Source: Streptomyces sp. ITFR-16 (GTDB taxonomy: Bacteria; Actinomycetota; Actinomycetes; Streptomycetales; Streptomycetaceae). Taken from it: 64,000 nucleotides of DNA. The translations under genes were made by a program, and so were the position numbers. Below the pieces are notes generated by a model. The model did not search any database. It was not told the origin of the DNA and was given only the letters and a program-made list of their open reading frames with translations. Every line of letters starts with the position of its first letter. Within the stretch, counting starts at the first letter, position 1. Positions 53,208 through 60,927 of this stretch are shown piece after piece. The stretch lies in assembly GCF_031844705.1 (NCBI RefSeq), contig NZ_CP134609.1, positions 6,696,001-6,760,000 of the forward strand, in the 5' to 3' direction.

Positions 53208-54950
53208 ATGACTGAGTATGGCCGGGGCCCCGGCTCCGAACCGTGGCATCCCGAGGACCCCTTGTACGGGGACCAGGGATGGGGAGGCGAGCAGCCTGCC
53301 CACGGCCAGAGTCAGTACGGCGGCCAGCAGCAGCCCTATGCGCAGGACCCGTACGCCCAGCAGCAGGGCCCCTATCAGCAGGATCCCTACCAGCAACAGC
53401 AGCAGCCGCACGACCCGTACGCGCAGCAACAGCAGCAGGACCCGTACGCCCAGCAGCAGGCGCAGTATCAGCAACAGCAGGGGTACGGGGGCCAGCAGGA
53501 CCCGTACGCCCAGCAGCCCCCGTACAACGGCGGATGGGACACCGGCCAGCAGGCCGCCATGCCGTACGAGGGCCAGCCCGTCGCCGCGTACGGCTACGGC
53601 GAGACGAACGACTACTACGGCACCCCTGAGGCCTACCCGCCGCCGCAGCCCCCGGGCCGCCGCGAGGCCGCGCCCGCCCCGGACCGGGCCCCCGACCCCG
53701 AGCCGAACCCCGACTGGGACCCCGAGGCCCAGCCGGAGGAGACCCACCCGTTCTTCACCGGCGTGGACGAGGACGGCCGCAAGGGCGGCAAGGACGACGA
53801 CTACGACGAGGACGACGACTCCCGCGAGTCCCGCCGGGGCGACGGGGGCGGCGAGCGCCGCGGCAAGGGCAAGAAGAAGAAGGGCCGCAGCGGCTGCGCC
53901 TGTCTGGTCGTCTCCCTCGTCCTGGTCGGCGGCCTCGGCGGAGTGGGTTACGTCGGCTACTCCTTCTACAAGGACAAGTTCGGCGCGGCCCCGGACTACG
54001 CGGGTAGCGGCTCGGGTTCGGTCGAGGTGGAGATCCCCAAGGGCGCCTACGGCTACGACATCGGCAACATCCTGAAGAAGGCCGGCGTCGTCAAGAGCGT
54101 CGACGCCTTCGTCTCCGCGCAGAACGAGAACCCCAAGGGCAAGTCGATCCAGGCCGGGGTCTACCTCCTGCACTCGGAGATGTCGGCGTCCGAGGCCGTG
54201 AAGATGATGGTCGACCCGAAGAGCCAGAATCTTCTGGTGATTCCCGAGGGGACGCGGAACAGCGTCGTCTACGCGATGGTCGACAAGCGGCTGAGCCTCA
54301 CCAAGGGCACGACCGAGAGCGTCGCCAAGTCTAAGAAGTCCGACCTGGGCCTGCCCGACTGGGCGAGCAAGAGCAAGGACATCAAGGACCCACTGGAAGG
54401 ATTCCTCTATCCAGCCGCGTATCCGGTGACGAAGGAGACCAAGCCGGAGACACTTCTCAAGAAGATGGTCTCGCGGTCCAACGAGGAGTACGACAAGCTC
54501 GACCTTGCCGGTGCAGCCAAGAAGCACAACCTGAACGGCCCCTGGGAAATGCTCACGGCAGCCAGCCTCGTCCAGGCCGAAGGCAAGACGCACGATGACT
54601 TCCGGAAGATGGCGGAAGTCATTTACAACCGTCTCAAGCCGACGAATACGGAGACGAACCAGTACCTTCAGTTCGACTCCTCGTTCAATTACTTGAACAA
54701 GCAGAGCAAGATCAATATCACCCTGGAAGAGATCCGGAAGAACAAGGATCCGTACAACACGTACACCAGGCAGGGTCTTACTCCCGGCCCCATCGGGAAT
54801 CCCGGAAACGAAGCCCTCGCTGCCGCCCTGAACCCGACCAAGGACGGCTGGATCTACTTCGTGGCCACCGATGGTGAGCGCAAGACCGAGTTTGCCAAGA
54901 CCTACAAAGAGTTCCTGAAGCTCAAGGAAAAGTTTGATGCCCTCGACTGA
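53208..54950 (+). CDS. mltG: Endolytic murein transglycosylase MltG
   Basis: This 580-aa membrane enzyme is predicted to cut nascent glycan strands and help set their length. The cytoplasmic N-terminus (1-150) is rich in Gln, Tyr and Pro with repeated DPYAQQQ-type units; an acidic/basic stretch (185-228) precedes a transmembrane helix (about 229-253). The extracytoplasmic YceG domain has EGFLYP (397-402), the likely catalytic E458 (VQAEGK) and VIYNRL. The ATG at 53208 has AAGGGG upstream and is preferred to the ATG at 53181. Codon use in the catalytic half is less GC-biased than in neighbouring genes. It overlaps aroE by 14 bases. Confidence 0.9.
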   Translation: MTEYGRGPGSEPWHPEDPLYGDQGWGGEQPAHGQSQYGGQQQPYAQDPYAQQQGPYQQDPYQQQQQPHDPYAQQQQQDPYAQQQAQYQQQQGYGGQQDPYAQQPPYNGGWDTGQQAAMPYEGQPVAAYGYGETNDYYGTPEAYPPPQPPGRREAAPAPDRAPDPEPNPDWDPEAQPEETHPFFTGVDEDGRKGGKDDDYDEDDDSRESRRGDGGGERRGKGKKKKGRSGCACLVVSLVLVGGLGGVGYVGYSFYKDKFGAAPDYAGSGSGSVEVEIPKGAYGYDIGNILKKAGVVKSVDAFVSAQNENPKGKSIQAGVYLLHSEMSASEAVKMMVDPKSQNLLVIPEGTRNSVVYAMVDKRLSLTKGTTESVAKSKKSDLGLPDWASKSKDIKDPLEGFLYPAAYPVTKETKPETLLKKMVSRSNEEYDKLDLAGAAKKHNLNGPWEMLTAASLVQAEGKTHDDFRKMAEVIYNRLKPTNTETNQYLQFDSSFNYLNKQSKINITLEEIRKNKDPYNTYTRQGLTPGPIGNPGNEALAAALNPTKDGWIYFVATDGERKTEFAKTYKEFLKLKEKFDALD

Positions 54951-55788
54951 CGGGCGCCACCGCGCGGCCGTCCTCGGCTCGCCCATCGCCCACTCGCTCT
55001 CCCCCGTCCTGCACCGGGCCGCGTACGCCGCACTGGGTCTCGGCGACTGGACGTACGACCGGTTCGAGATCGACGAGCGGGCGCTGCCCGGGTTCGTCGA
55101 GGATCTGGACGGCGCGTGGGCCGGGCTGTCGCTGACCATGCCGCTCAAGCGGGCGATCGTTCCGCTGCTGGACGGGGTCAGCGAGACCGCAGCCTCGGTC
55201 GAGGCCGTGAACACCGTGGTCTTCGGCGCGGACGGCCGCCGCACCGGGGACAACACGGATGTCCCCGGCATGGCCGCCGCCCTGCGGGAACGCGGCGTCG
55301 AGAAGGTGGAGTCCGCCGCGATCCTCGGCGCCGGCGCCACCGCCTCCTCCGCGCTGGCCGCCCTGTCCGGGATCTGCGCCGGTCCCGTCACCGCGTATGT
55401 GCGCAGTGCGGCCCGCGCTGACGAGATGCGCGGCTGGGGGGAACGCCTCGGCGTCGACGTCCGGATCGCCGACTGGGCCGAGGCCGACCATGCGCTGACC
55501 GCGCCCCTCGTCATCGCGACCACCCCCGCCGGTGCCGCCGACGAGCTGGCCGGGGCCGTGCCGGAGCGGCCCGGCACGCTCTTCGACGTGCTGTACGAGC
55601 CGTGGCCCACCCGTCTCGCCGCCGCCTGGGCCGACCGCGGCGGCGCAGTCGTCGGAGGCCTCGACCTCCTGGTGCACCAAGCGGTTCTCCAGGTCGGGCA
55701 GATGACGGGGCTGGACGCCCCGCTCGCCGTCATGCGCGCCGCGGGGGAGGCGGCGCTGGCCGGGCGCACGCCGGACGTCTCCGTCTGA
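54937..55788 (+). CDS. aroE: Shikimate dehydrogenase
   Basis: This 283-aa enzyme reduces 3-dehydroshikimate to shikimate. The substrate-binding SPIAHSLSPVLHRAAYAALGL lies near residues 16-36, the catalytic Lys is in SLTMPLKR, NTD follows further on, and a nucleotide-binding ILGAGATASSALAAL motif is present. The GAGATASS loop and following residues do not show a clear NADP-specific basic pair. The ATG lies inside the mltG 3' end with AAGGA 8 bases upstream. It begins the aro cluster, which is interrupted by a secreted-protein gene on the other strand. Confidence 0.93.
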   Translation: MPSTDGRHRAAVLGSPIAHSLSPVLHRAAYAALGLGDWTYDRFEIDERALPGFVEDLDGAWAGLSLTMPLKRAIVPLLDGVSETAASVEAVNTVVFGADGRRTGDNTDVPGMAAALRERGVEKVESAAILGAGATASSALAALSGICAGPVTAYVRSAARADEMRGWGERLGVDVRIADWAEADHALTAPLVIATTPAGAADELAGAVPERPGTLFDVLYEPWPTRLAAAWADRGGAVVGGLDLLVHQAVLQVGQMTGLDAPLAVMRAAGEAALAGRTPDVSV

Positions 55789-55830
55789 CACGGGCGCCGT
55801 ACCCACCCGGGTGGACACGGCGCCCGTGTC
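55787..55830. terminator. Strong terminator after aroE
   Basis: Fourteen perfect base pairs (55787-55800 with 55817-55830) plus an inner CCAC/GTGG helix overlap the aroE stop codon. It also faces the end of the convergent secreted-protein gene. Confidence 0.85.
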
Positions 55831-55844
55831 GGACCGCGGGATGC

Positions 55845-56282
55845 TCAGGCGGCTTCGCTGACCAAGCAGGTCTTGTAGGTCACGATCTTGCTGCCCTCCT
55901 TGTTGGCGACCTGGATGCCTATGCTGTAAAGGCCGGCGTCGCTCTGCGCGGTGGTGTACCAAGCGCGACCGCCCGGAGCCCCGCCGTCGTAGGAGTGCCA
56001 GCTCCAGTACTTGACGCCTCCGCCGTAATTGTGGGAGATGAAACGGACCTCGGGGTGGTGCCCGTCCGAGGAAATATCCAGTGCCGTGAGCTCCAGGTCG
56101 ATGGAGTCGATGGTGCCGTTGCTCCACCAGCGGTATCCGAGCTCGCCCCGCGCGCCGCCCGAGGTGCAGGTCAGGTAGCGCCAGTCCGAGTTTCCCTGGG
56201 CGTCGGCGTACGCGGTGCCGCCGAGCGGGACCGACAGGGTCAGAGTGGCGCCCACGGCGAGAGATATCAGCGATTTACGCAT
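55845..56282 (-). CDS. Small secreted protein of unknown function
   Basis: This 145-aa protein has a clear Sec signal peptide (MRKSLISLAVGATLTLSV...GGTAYADA, cleavage probably after the second ADA-type Ala near residue 28). The mature part of about 117 residues is Trp/Tyr/Gly-rich with two cysteines (C39 and C140) that may form a disulfide. No family was recognised. The ATG at 56282 has AAGGA 8 bases upstream; an ATG three codons earlier lies too close to that site. The gene and its upstream region are less GC-rich than the flanking aro genes, suggesting insertion. Confidence 0.72.
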   Translation of the reverse strand: MRKSLISLAVGATLTLSVPLGGTAYADAQGNSDWRYLTCTSGGARGELGYRWWSNGTIDSIDLELTALDISSDGHHPEVRFISHNYGGGVKYWSWHSYDGGAPGGRAWYTTAQSDAGLYSIGIQVANKEGSKIVTYKTCLVSEAA

Positions 56283-56579
56283 GCGGATCATCCTTGTGAG
56301 TCAATTGTGTGTAATTATTGTGACGAGATTTTCACAGGCTTCTGATAAGCCGTCAAGCGCTTTTCGATTTGTCTCTGCATGTGCCATGTATGACATGTGG
56401 ATCAGTGAATGCAATGAATTTCCCGTTTGGTTCGGCCGGGTCGGCGCGGGACGGGGGCGTCCGTCTGCTGGACCGGCGGCGGGCCGAGGTCCCCGGCCGT
56501 GGGAGGATCGGGGGCGGCGGGCCAGGGCCGCGCACCCGGTCGCGCCGTTGGATTTCAGGCGCGAGCATGAGGAGCACCG
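56283..56579. other. AT-richer intergenic region upstream of aroC
   Basis: Positions 56290-56430 are markedly less GC-rich than the genome (for example TGTGTGTAATTATTGTGACG) and probably hold the promoter of the secreted-protein gene. The part nearer aroC returns to normal composition. No gene was found. Confidence 0.55.
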
Positions 56580-57764
56580 TTGAGCAGGTTGCGCTGGCTG
56601 ACCGCGGGGGAGTCGCACGGCCCCGCACTGGTGGCGACGCTGGAGGGTCTTCCCGCCGGTGTCCCGGTCACCACGGAGATGGTGGCGGACGCGCTCGCCC
56701 GGCGGCGGCTCGGTTACGGCCGCGGTGCGCGGATGAAGTTCGAGAAGGACGAGGTCACCTTCCTCGGCGGTGTCCGGCACGGGCTGACCATGGGGTCCCC
56801 GGTCGCCGTGATGGTGGGCAACACCGAATGGCCCAAGTGGGAGCAGGTCATGTCGGCCGACCCGGTCGACCCCGAGGTACTGGCCGCCCAGGCCCGCAAC
56901 GCCCCGCTGACCCGTCCCCGGCCCGGCCACGCCGACCTCGCCGGCATGCAGAAGTACGGCTTCGACGAGGCCCGGCCGGTCCTGGAGCGCGCCAGCGCCC
57001 GGGAGACCGCCGCGCGCGTCGCGCTCGGAGCCGTCGCCCGGTCGTACCTCAAGGAGACCGCCGGCATCGAGATCGTCAGTCACGTCGTCGAGCTGGCCGC
57101 GGCCAAGGCGCCCTACGGCGTCTACCCCGTCCCCTCCGACGTCGACAGGCTCGACGCCGACCCGGTGCGCTGCCTCGACGCCGACGCGAGCAAGCGGATG
57201 GTCGCCGAGATCGACCAGGCCCACAAGGACGGCGACACGCTCGGCGGCGTGGTCGAGGTGCTCGCGTACGGGGTGCCGGTCGGCCTCGGCTCGCACGTGC
57301 ACTGGGACCGCCGCCTCGACGCCCGGCTCGCCGCCGCGCTCATGGGCATCCAGGCCATCAAGGGCGTCGAGGTCGGCGACGGCTTCGACCTCGCCCGCGT
57401 ACCGGGGTCCAAGGCGCACGACGAGATTCTGGTGACCGAGGACGGCATCAAGCGCGCCTCCGGCCGCTCCGGCGGCACCGAGGGCGGGCTGACCACCGGT
57501 GAGCTGCTGCGCGTCCGCGCCGCCATGAAGCCGATCGCCACCGTGCCCCGCGCCCTGGCCACCGTCGACGTGGTCACCGGCGAACCCGCCAAGGCACACC
57601 ACCAGCGCTCCGATGTCTGCGCCGTTCCGGCGGCCGGCATCGTCGCCGAGGCGATGGTCGCGCTGGTCCTCGCCGACGCCGTCGCGGAGAAGTTCGGCGG
57701 CGACAGCGTGCCCGAGACCCACCGCAACGTGCAGTCGTACCTCGACCACCTGCAGATCCGATGA
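56580..57764 (+). CDS. aroC: Chorismate synthase
   Basis: This 394-aa enzyme converts 5-enolpyruvylshikimate 3-phosphate to chorismate with reduced FMN. Signatures include GESHGPALVATLEGLPAG at the N-terminus, RPRPGHADLAGMQKYG and RASARETAARVALG in the middle, and KAHHQRSDVCAVPAAG near the end. The start is TTG with GAGGAG about 7 bases upstream. The stop overlaps the ATG of the aroK-aroB fusion. Confidence 0.96.
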   Translation: MSRLRWLTAGESHGPALVATLEGLPAGVPVTTEMVADALARRRLGYGRGARMKFEKDEVTFLGGVRHGLTMGSPVAVMVGNTEWPKWEQVMSADPVDPEVLAAQARNAPLTRPRPGHADLAGMQKYGFDEARPVLERASARETAARVALGAVARSYLKETAGIEIVSHVVELAAAKAPYGVYPVPSDVDRLDADPVRCLDADASKRMVAEIDQAHKDGDTLGGVVEVLAYGVPVGLGSHVHWDRRLDARLAAALMGIQAIKGVEVGDGFDLARVPGSKAHDEILVTEDGIKRASGRSGGTEGGLTTGELLRVRAAMKPIATVPRALATVDVVTGEPAKAHHQRSDVCAVPAAGIVAEAMVALVLADAVAEKFGGDSVPETHRNVQSYLDHLQIR

Positions 57765-59395
57765 GCGGTCCGCTGATCGTCCTGGTCGGGCCGATGGGCG
57801 TCGGCAAGTCCACCGTCGGTGAACTGCTCGCCGCCCGTCTGGGCACCGGCTACCGGGACACCGACGCCGATGTCGTCGCCGCGGCGGGCAAACCGATCTC
57901 CGAGATCTTCTACGACGAGGGCGAGGACCACTTCCGCGCGCTGGAGCGGCAGGCCGTACGGGCCGCCGTCGCCGAGCACGGGGGAGTGCTCTCCCTCGGC
58001 GGCGGAGCCGTCCTCGACGAGGGGACCCGCGCACTGCTCGCCGGGCGCCCGGTCGTCTATCTCTCGATGGACGTCGACGAGGCCGTCAAGCGCGTGGGGC
58101 TCAACACCGCGCGCCCGCTGCTCGCCGTGAACCCGCGCCGGCAGTGGCGCGAGCTCATGGAGGCCCGCCGCCACCTCTACACGGAGGTGGCCCGCACGGT
58201 CGTCGCCACCGACGAGCGCACACCCGAAGAGGTCGCCCAGGCGGTCCTCGACGCACTGGAGCTGCCGGACGCACCCTCGTCCGGCCGGGAGAACACACGC
58301 ATGACGGAGCAGGGACCCACCCGCATCCAGATCGCCGGCAGCGCGGGCACCGACCCGTACGAGGTGCTGATCGGCCGCCAGCTGCTCGGCGAGCTGCCCA
58401 CGCTCATCGGCGACCGCGCCAAGCGCGTCGCGGTACTGCACCCCGAGGCGCTCGCGGAGACCGGTGAGGCGGTCCGCCAGGACCTCGCCGACCAGGGCTA
58501 CGAGGCCATCGCGATCCAGCTGCCCAACGCCGAGGAGGCCAAGACCGTCGAGGTCGCCGCCTACTGCTGGAAGGCGCTCGGCCAGACCGGCTTCACCCGC
58601 ACCGACGTCATCGTCGGTGTCGGCGGCGGAGCCACCACCGACGTCGCCGGGTTCGTCGCCGCCTCCTGGCTGCGCGGGGTGCGCTGGATCGCCGTCCCCA
58701 CCACCGTGCTCGCCATGGTGGACGCCGCCGTCGGCGGCAAGACCGGCATCAACACCGCAGAGGGCAAGAACCTCGTCGGCGCCTTCCACCCGCCCGCCGG
58801 GGTGCTCTGCGACCTGGCCGCGCTGGACTCGCTGCCGGTCAACGACTACGTCTCCGGCATGGCCGAGATCATCAAGGCCGGCTTCATCGCCGACCCGGCG
58901 ATCCTCGACCTCGTCGAGGCCGACCCGCAGGGCGCGCGCGGCCCGGCCGGACCGCACACCTCCGAGCTGATCGAGCGGGCCATCCGGGTCAAGGCGGAGG
59001 TCGTCTCCAGCGACCTCAAGGAGTCCGGACTGCGCGAGATCCTCAACTACGGCCACACCCTGGCCCACGCGATCGAGAAGAACGAGCGCTACAAGTGGCG
59101 CCACGGCGCCGCCGTCTCGGTCGGCATGGTCTTCGCCGCCGAGCTGGGCCGGCTCGCCGGACGCCTGGACGACGCCACGGCCGACCGGCACCGCGCGGTC
59201 CTGGAGTCCGTCGGCCTGCCGCTGACCTACCGCGGCGACCAGTGGCCCAAGCTGCTGGAGAACATGAAGGTCGACAAGAAGTCCCGCGGCGACCTGCTGC
59301 GCTTCATCGTCCTGGACGGCCTGGGCAAGCCCACCGTGCTGGAGGGCCCCGACCCGGCCGTGCTGCTGGCCGCCTACGGGGAGGTGTCCGCGTGA
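57761..59395 (+). CDS. aroKB: Fused shikimate kinase-3-dehydroquinate synthase (AroK-AroB)
   Basis: One uninterrupted frame of 544 codons joins two enzymes that are separate in S. coelicolor. Residues 1-172 are shikimate kinase: P-loop GPMGVGKST (10-18), DTDAD, and LGGGAV. Residues about 181-544 are 3-dehydroquinate synthase: GVGGGATTDVAGFVAA, VPTTVLAMVDAAVGGKTG, and NYGHTLAHAIE with metal-binding His. The joint reads LPDAPSSGRENTRMTEQ; the Met is the usual AroB start. It overlaps aroC (ATGA) and aroQ (GTGA). An internal ribosome site before codon 181 means a free AroB could also be made. Confidence 0.88.
   Translation: MSGPLIVLVGPMGVGKSTVGELLAARLGTGYRDTDADVVAAAGKPISEIFYDEGEDHFRALERQAVRAAVAEHGGVLSLGGGAVLDEGTRALLAGRPVVYLSMDVDEAVKRVGLNTARPLLAVNPRRQWRELMEARRHLYTEVARTVVATDERTPEEVAQAVLDALELPDAPSSGRENTRMTEQGPTRIQIAGSAGTDPYEVLIGRQLLGELPTLIGDRAKRVAVLHPEALAETGEAVRQDLADQGYEAIAIQLPNAEEAKTVEVAAYCWKALGQTGFTRTDVIVGVGGGATTDVAGFVAASWLRGVRWIAVPTTVLAMVDAAVGGKTGINTAEGKNLVGAFHPPAGVLCDLAALDSLPVNDYVSGMAEIIKAGFIADPAILDLVEADPQGARGPAGPHTSELIERAIRVKAEVVSSDLKESGLREILNYGHTLAHAIEKNERYKWRHGAAVSVGMVFAAELGRLAGRLDDATADRHRAVLESVGLPLTYRGDQWPKLLENMKVDKKSRGDLLRFIVLDGLGKPTVLEGPDPAVLLAAYGEVSA
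58287..58303 (+). promoter_or_regulatory. Internal ribosome binding site and ATG for AroB
   Basis: GGGAGA (58287-58292) lies 8 bases before an in-frame ATG at 58301, codon 181 of the fusion. This is a normal ribosome site and the position where AroB starts in other streptomycetes. Confidence 0.5.
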
Positions 59396-59832
59396 CCCGC
59401 CGGGTCCTCGTGCTCAACGGCCCCAACCTCGGCCGGCTGGGCTCGCGCGAGCCCGACGTCTACGGCGCCACCTCCTACGCCGGGCTCGTCGAGACCTGCC
59501 GCACCCTCGGCAAGGAGCTCGGCTTCGACGTCGACGTCCGGGAGACCAACGACGAGGGGGAGCTGATCCGCTGGCTCCACGAAGCCGCGGACGGTTCAAT
59601 TCCGGTCGTTCTCAACCCGGGCGCCTTCACGCACTACTCGTACGGGATGCGGGACGCGGCCGCCCAGCGCACCGCCCCGCTGATCGAGGTGCACATCTCG
59701 AACCCGTACGCACGGGAGGAATTCCGCCACACCTCGGTGGTCGCCCCGGTCGCCACCGGTACCGTGGCCGGATTCGGCATCGGGTCCTACCGTCTCGCCC
59801 TGCGCGCGCTCGCGGACGAACTCACGGACTGA
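59392..59832 (+). CDS. aroQ: Type II 3-dehydroquinate dehydratase
   Basis: This 146-aa dodecamer-forming enzyme dehydrates 3-dehydroquinate to 3-dehydroshikimate. Typical blocks are VLNGPNLGRLGSREPDVYG, ETNDEGELIRWLHEA, LNPGAFTHYSYGMRDA and EVHISNPYAREEFRHTSVV; the first carries the active-site lid Arg and Tyr. The GTG overlaps the stop of the aroKB frame by 4 bases. It ends the aro run, and two hairpins follow. Confidence 0.96.
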   Translation: MTRRVLVLNGPNLGRLGSREPDVYGATSYAGLVETCRTLGKELGFDVDVRETNDEGELIRWLHEAADGSIPVVLNPGAFTHYSYGMRDAAAQRTAPLIEVHISNPYAREEFRHTSVVAPVATGTVAGFGIGSYRLALRALADELTD

Positions 59833-59842
59833 CGCACCCCGT

Positions 59843-59912
59843 CCGGGAAGGCCGAACGGCCTTCCGGGCACTGCGGACCCTCCCCGGCCGTTCCCTGTGT
59901 GGCGGCCGGGGA
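59843..59912 (+). terminator. Two tandem stem-loops after aroQ
   Basis: The first hairpin has GGAAGGCC/GGCCTTCC around GAAC (about 59846-59865). The second is a perfect 10-bp stem, 59881-59890 with 59903-59912. Together they separate aroQ from the next gene. Confidence 0.7.
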
Positions 59913-59969
59913 AGGTACGGTTGCCGTTCCACCAGCGCCAGTTGCCTGTACGAGACGGAGTGCCACCGG

Positions 59970-60824
59970 ATGCAGCACGCAGTGGGGGCCCCGCTGCCGC
60001 CGCCCCAGGGACCCGGAAACGGACCCGTCGGCTGGTCGCACCAGGCCCAGCACCCCGGCCCGCCGGTCCCGCCGCCGGCCGGCCCGCCCGCCCACCCCGG
60101 TCCGCCGCCCGCCGCACCCCCCGCCCAGCAGGGCGGCCAGGGCTGGAGCGGACCCGCGCCGCACCAGGCGCCCGCACCCGTCTCCCGCGAGACCACCGGG
60201 CACATCCAGCTGCCGCCCGGCGGGCCCGTGCCGCTGCCGGCGCCGCCCGCCGAGCCCGGCACCGGCGCCGCGACCCTGGCCGTGCTCCTGATCGGCCCGG
60301 CAGGCGCCGGGAAGACCACCGTGGCCAAGCTGTGGGCCAGCCGCCGCCGGGTCCCCACCGCCCATGTCAGCCTCGACGACGTCCGCGAGTGGGTCTGCTC
60401 CGGCTTCGCCGACCCCCAGGCGGGGTGGAACGACCAGTCCGAGGCCCAGTACCGGCTGGCCCGCCGCACCTGCGGCTTCGCCGCCCGTAACTTCCTGGCC
60501 AACGGGATCTCCTGCATCCTCGACGACGCGGTCTTTCCCGACCGGCCCGTCGTCGGCCTCGGCGGCTGGAAGCGGCACGTCGGCCCCGGTCTGCTGCCGG
60601 TCGTCCTGCTGCCGGGCCTGGAGATCGTCCTGGAGCGCAACGCCGCCCGCAGCGGCAACCGCAGGCTCTCCGACGAGGAGGTCGCCCGGATCCACGGCCG
60701 CATGGCCGGCTGGTACGGCTCGGGCCTCCCGATCATCGACAACTCCACGTACGACGTGGAGACCACCGCCCGGGTCCTGGACGACATACTCGCCCGCTCC
60801 CTGGCCAGCCCGCCGGCCTGGTGA
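59970..60824 (+). CDS. P-loop kinase-like (AAA_33/zeta-toxin-like) protein
   Basis: This 284-aa protein has a Pro/Ala/Gly-rich, probably disordered N-terminus (1-98) and a C-terminal P-loop domain: Walker A GPAGAGKTT (109-117), SLDDVREWVCSGF, RRTCGFAARNFLANGISCILDDAV (Walker B-like Asp-Asp) and lid residues ERNAARSGNRRLSDEEVARIHGRM. This resembles small kinases of the AAA_33/polynucleotide kinase group; the substrate is unknown. ACGGAG precedes the ATG. It lies between the aro genes and the M24 homologue, with no clear functional link. Confidence 0.75.
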   Translation: MQHAVGAPLPPPQGPGNGPVGWSHQAQHPGPPVPPPAGPPAHPGPPPAAPPAQQGGQGWSGPAPHQAPAPVSRETTGHIQLPPGGPVPLPAPPAEPGTGAATLAVLLIGPAGAGKTTVAKLWASRRRVPTAHVSLDDVREWVCSGFADPQAGWNDQSEAQYRLARRTCGFAARNFLANGISCILDDAVFPDRPVVGLGGWKRHVGPGLLPVVLLPGLEIVLERNAARSGNRRLSDEEVARIHGRMAGWYGSGLPIIDNSTYDVETTARVLDDILARSLASPPAW

Positions 60825-60927
60825 ACCGGCGGGGCACGGCGCCCCGACGGGCTTCTCCGGGCTTCCGCCCCCCCCGGTCGGGTGCGCTGACCGGGCGGGC
60901 CGGGCGCCGCGCTCTTACGCTCGATGC

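Noticed and set aside
53340..53530. Regular short repeats that could suggest a CRISPR array
   Set aside because: They are in-frame Gln/Tyr/Pro codon repeats of mltG with no unique spacers.
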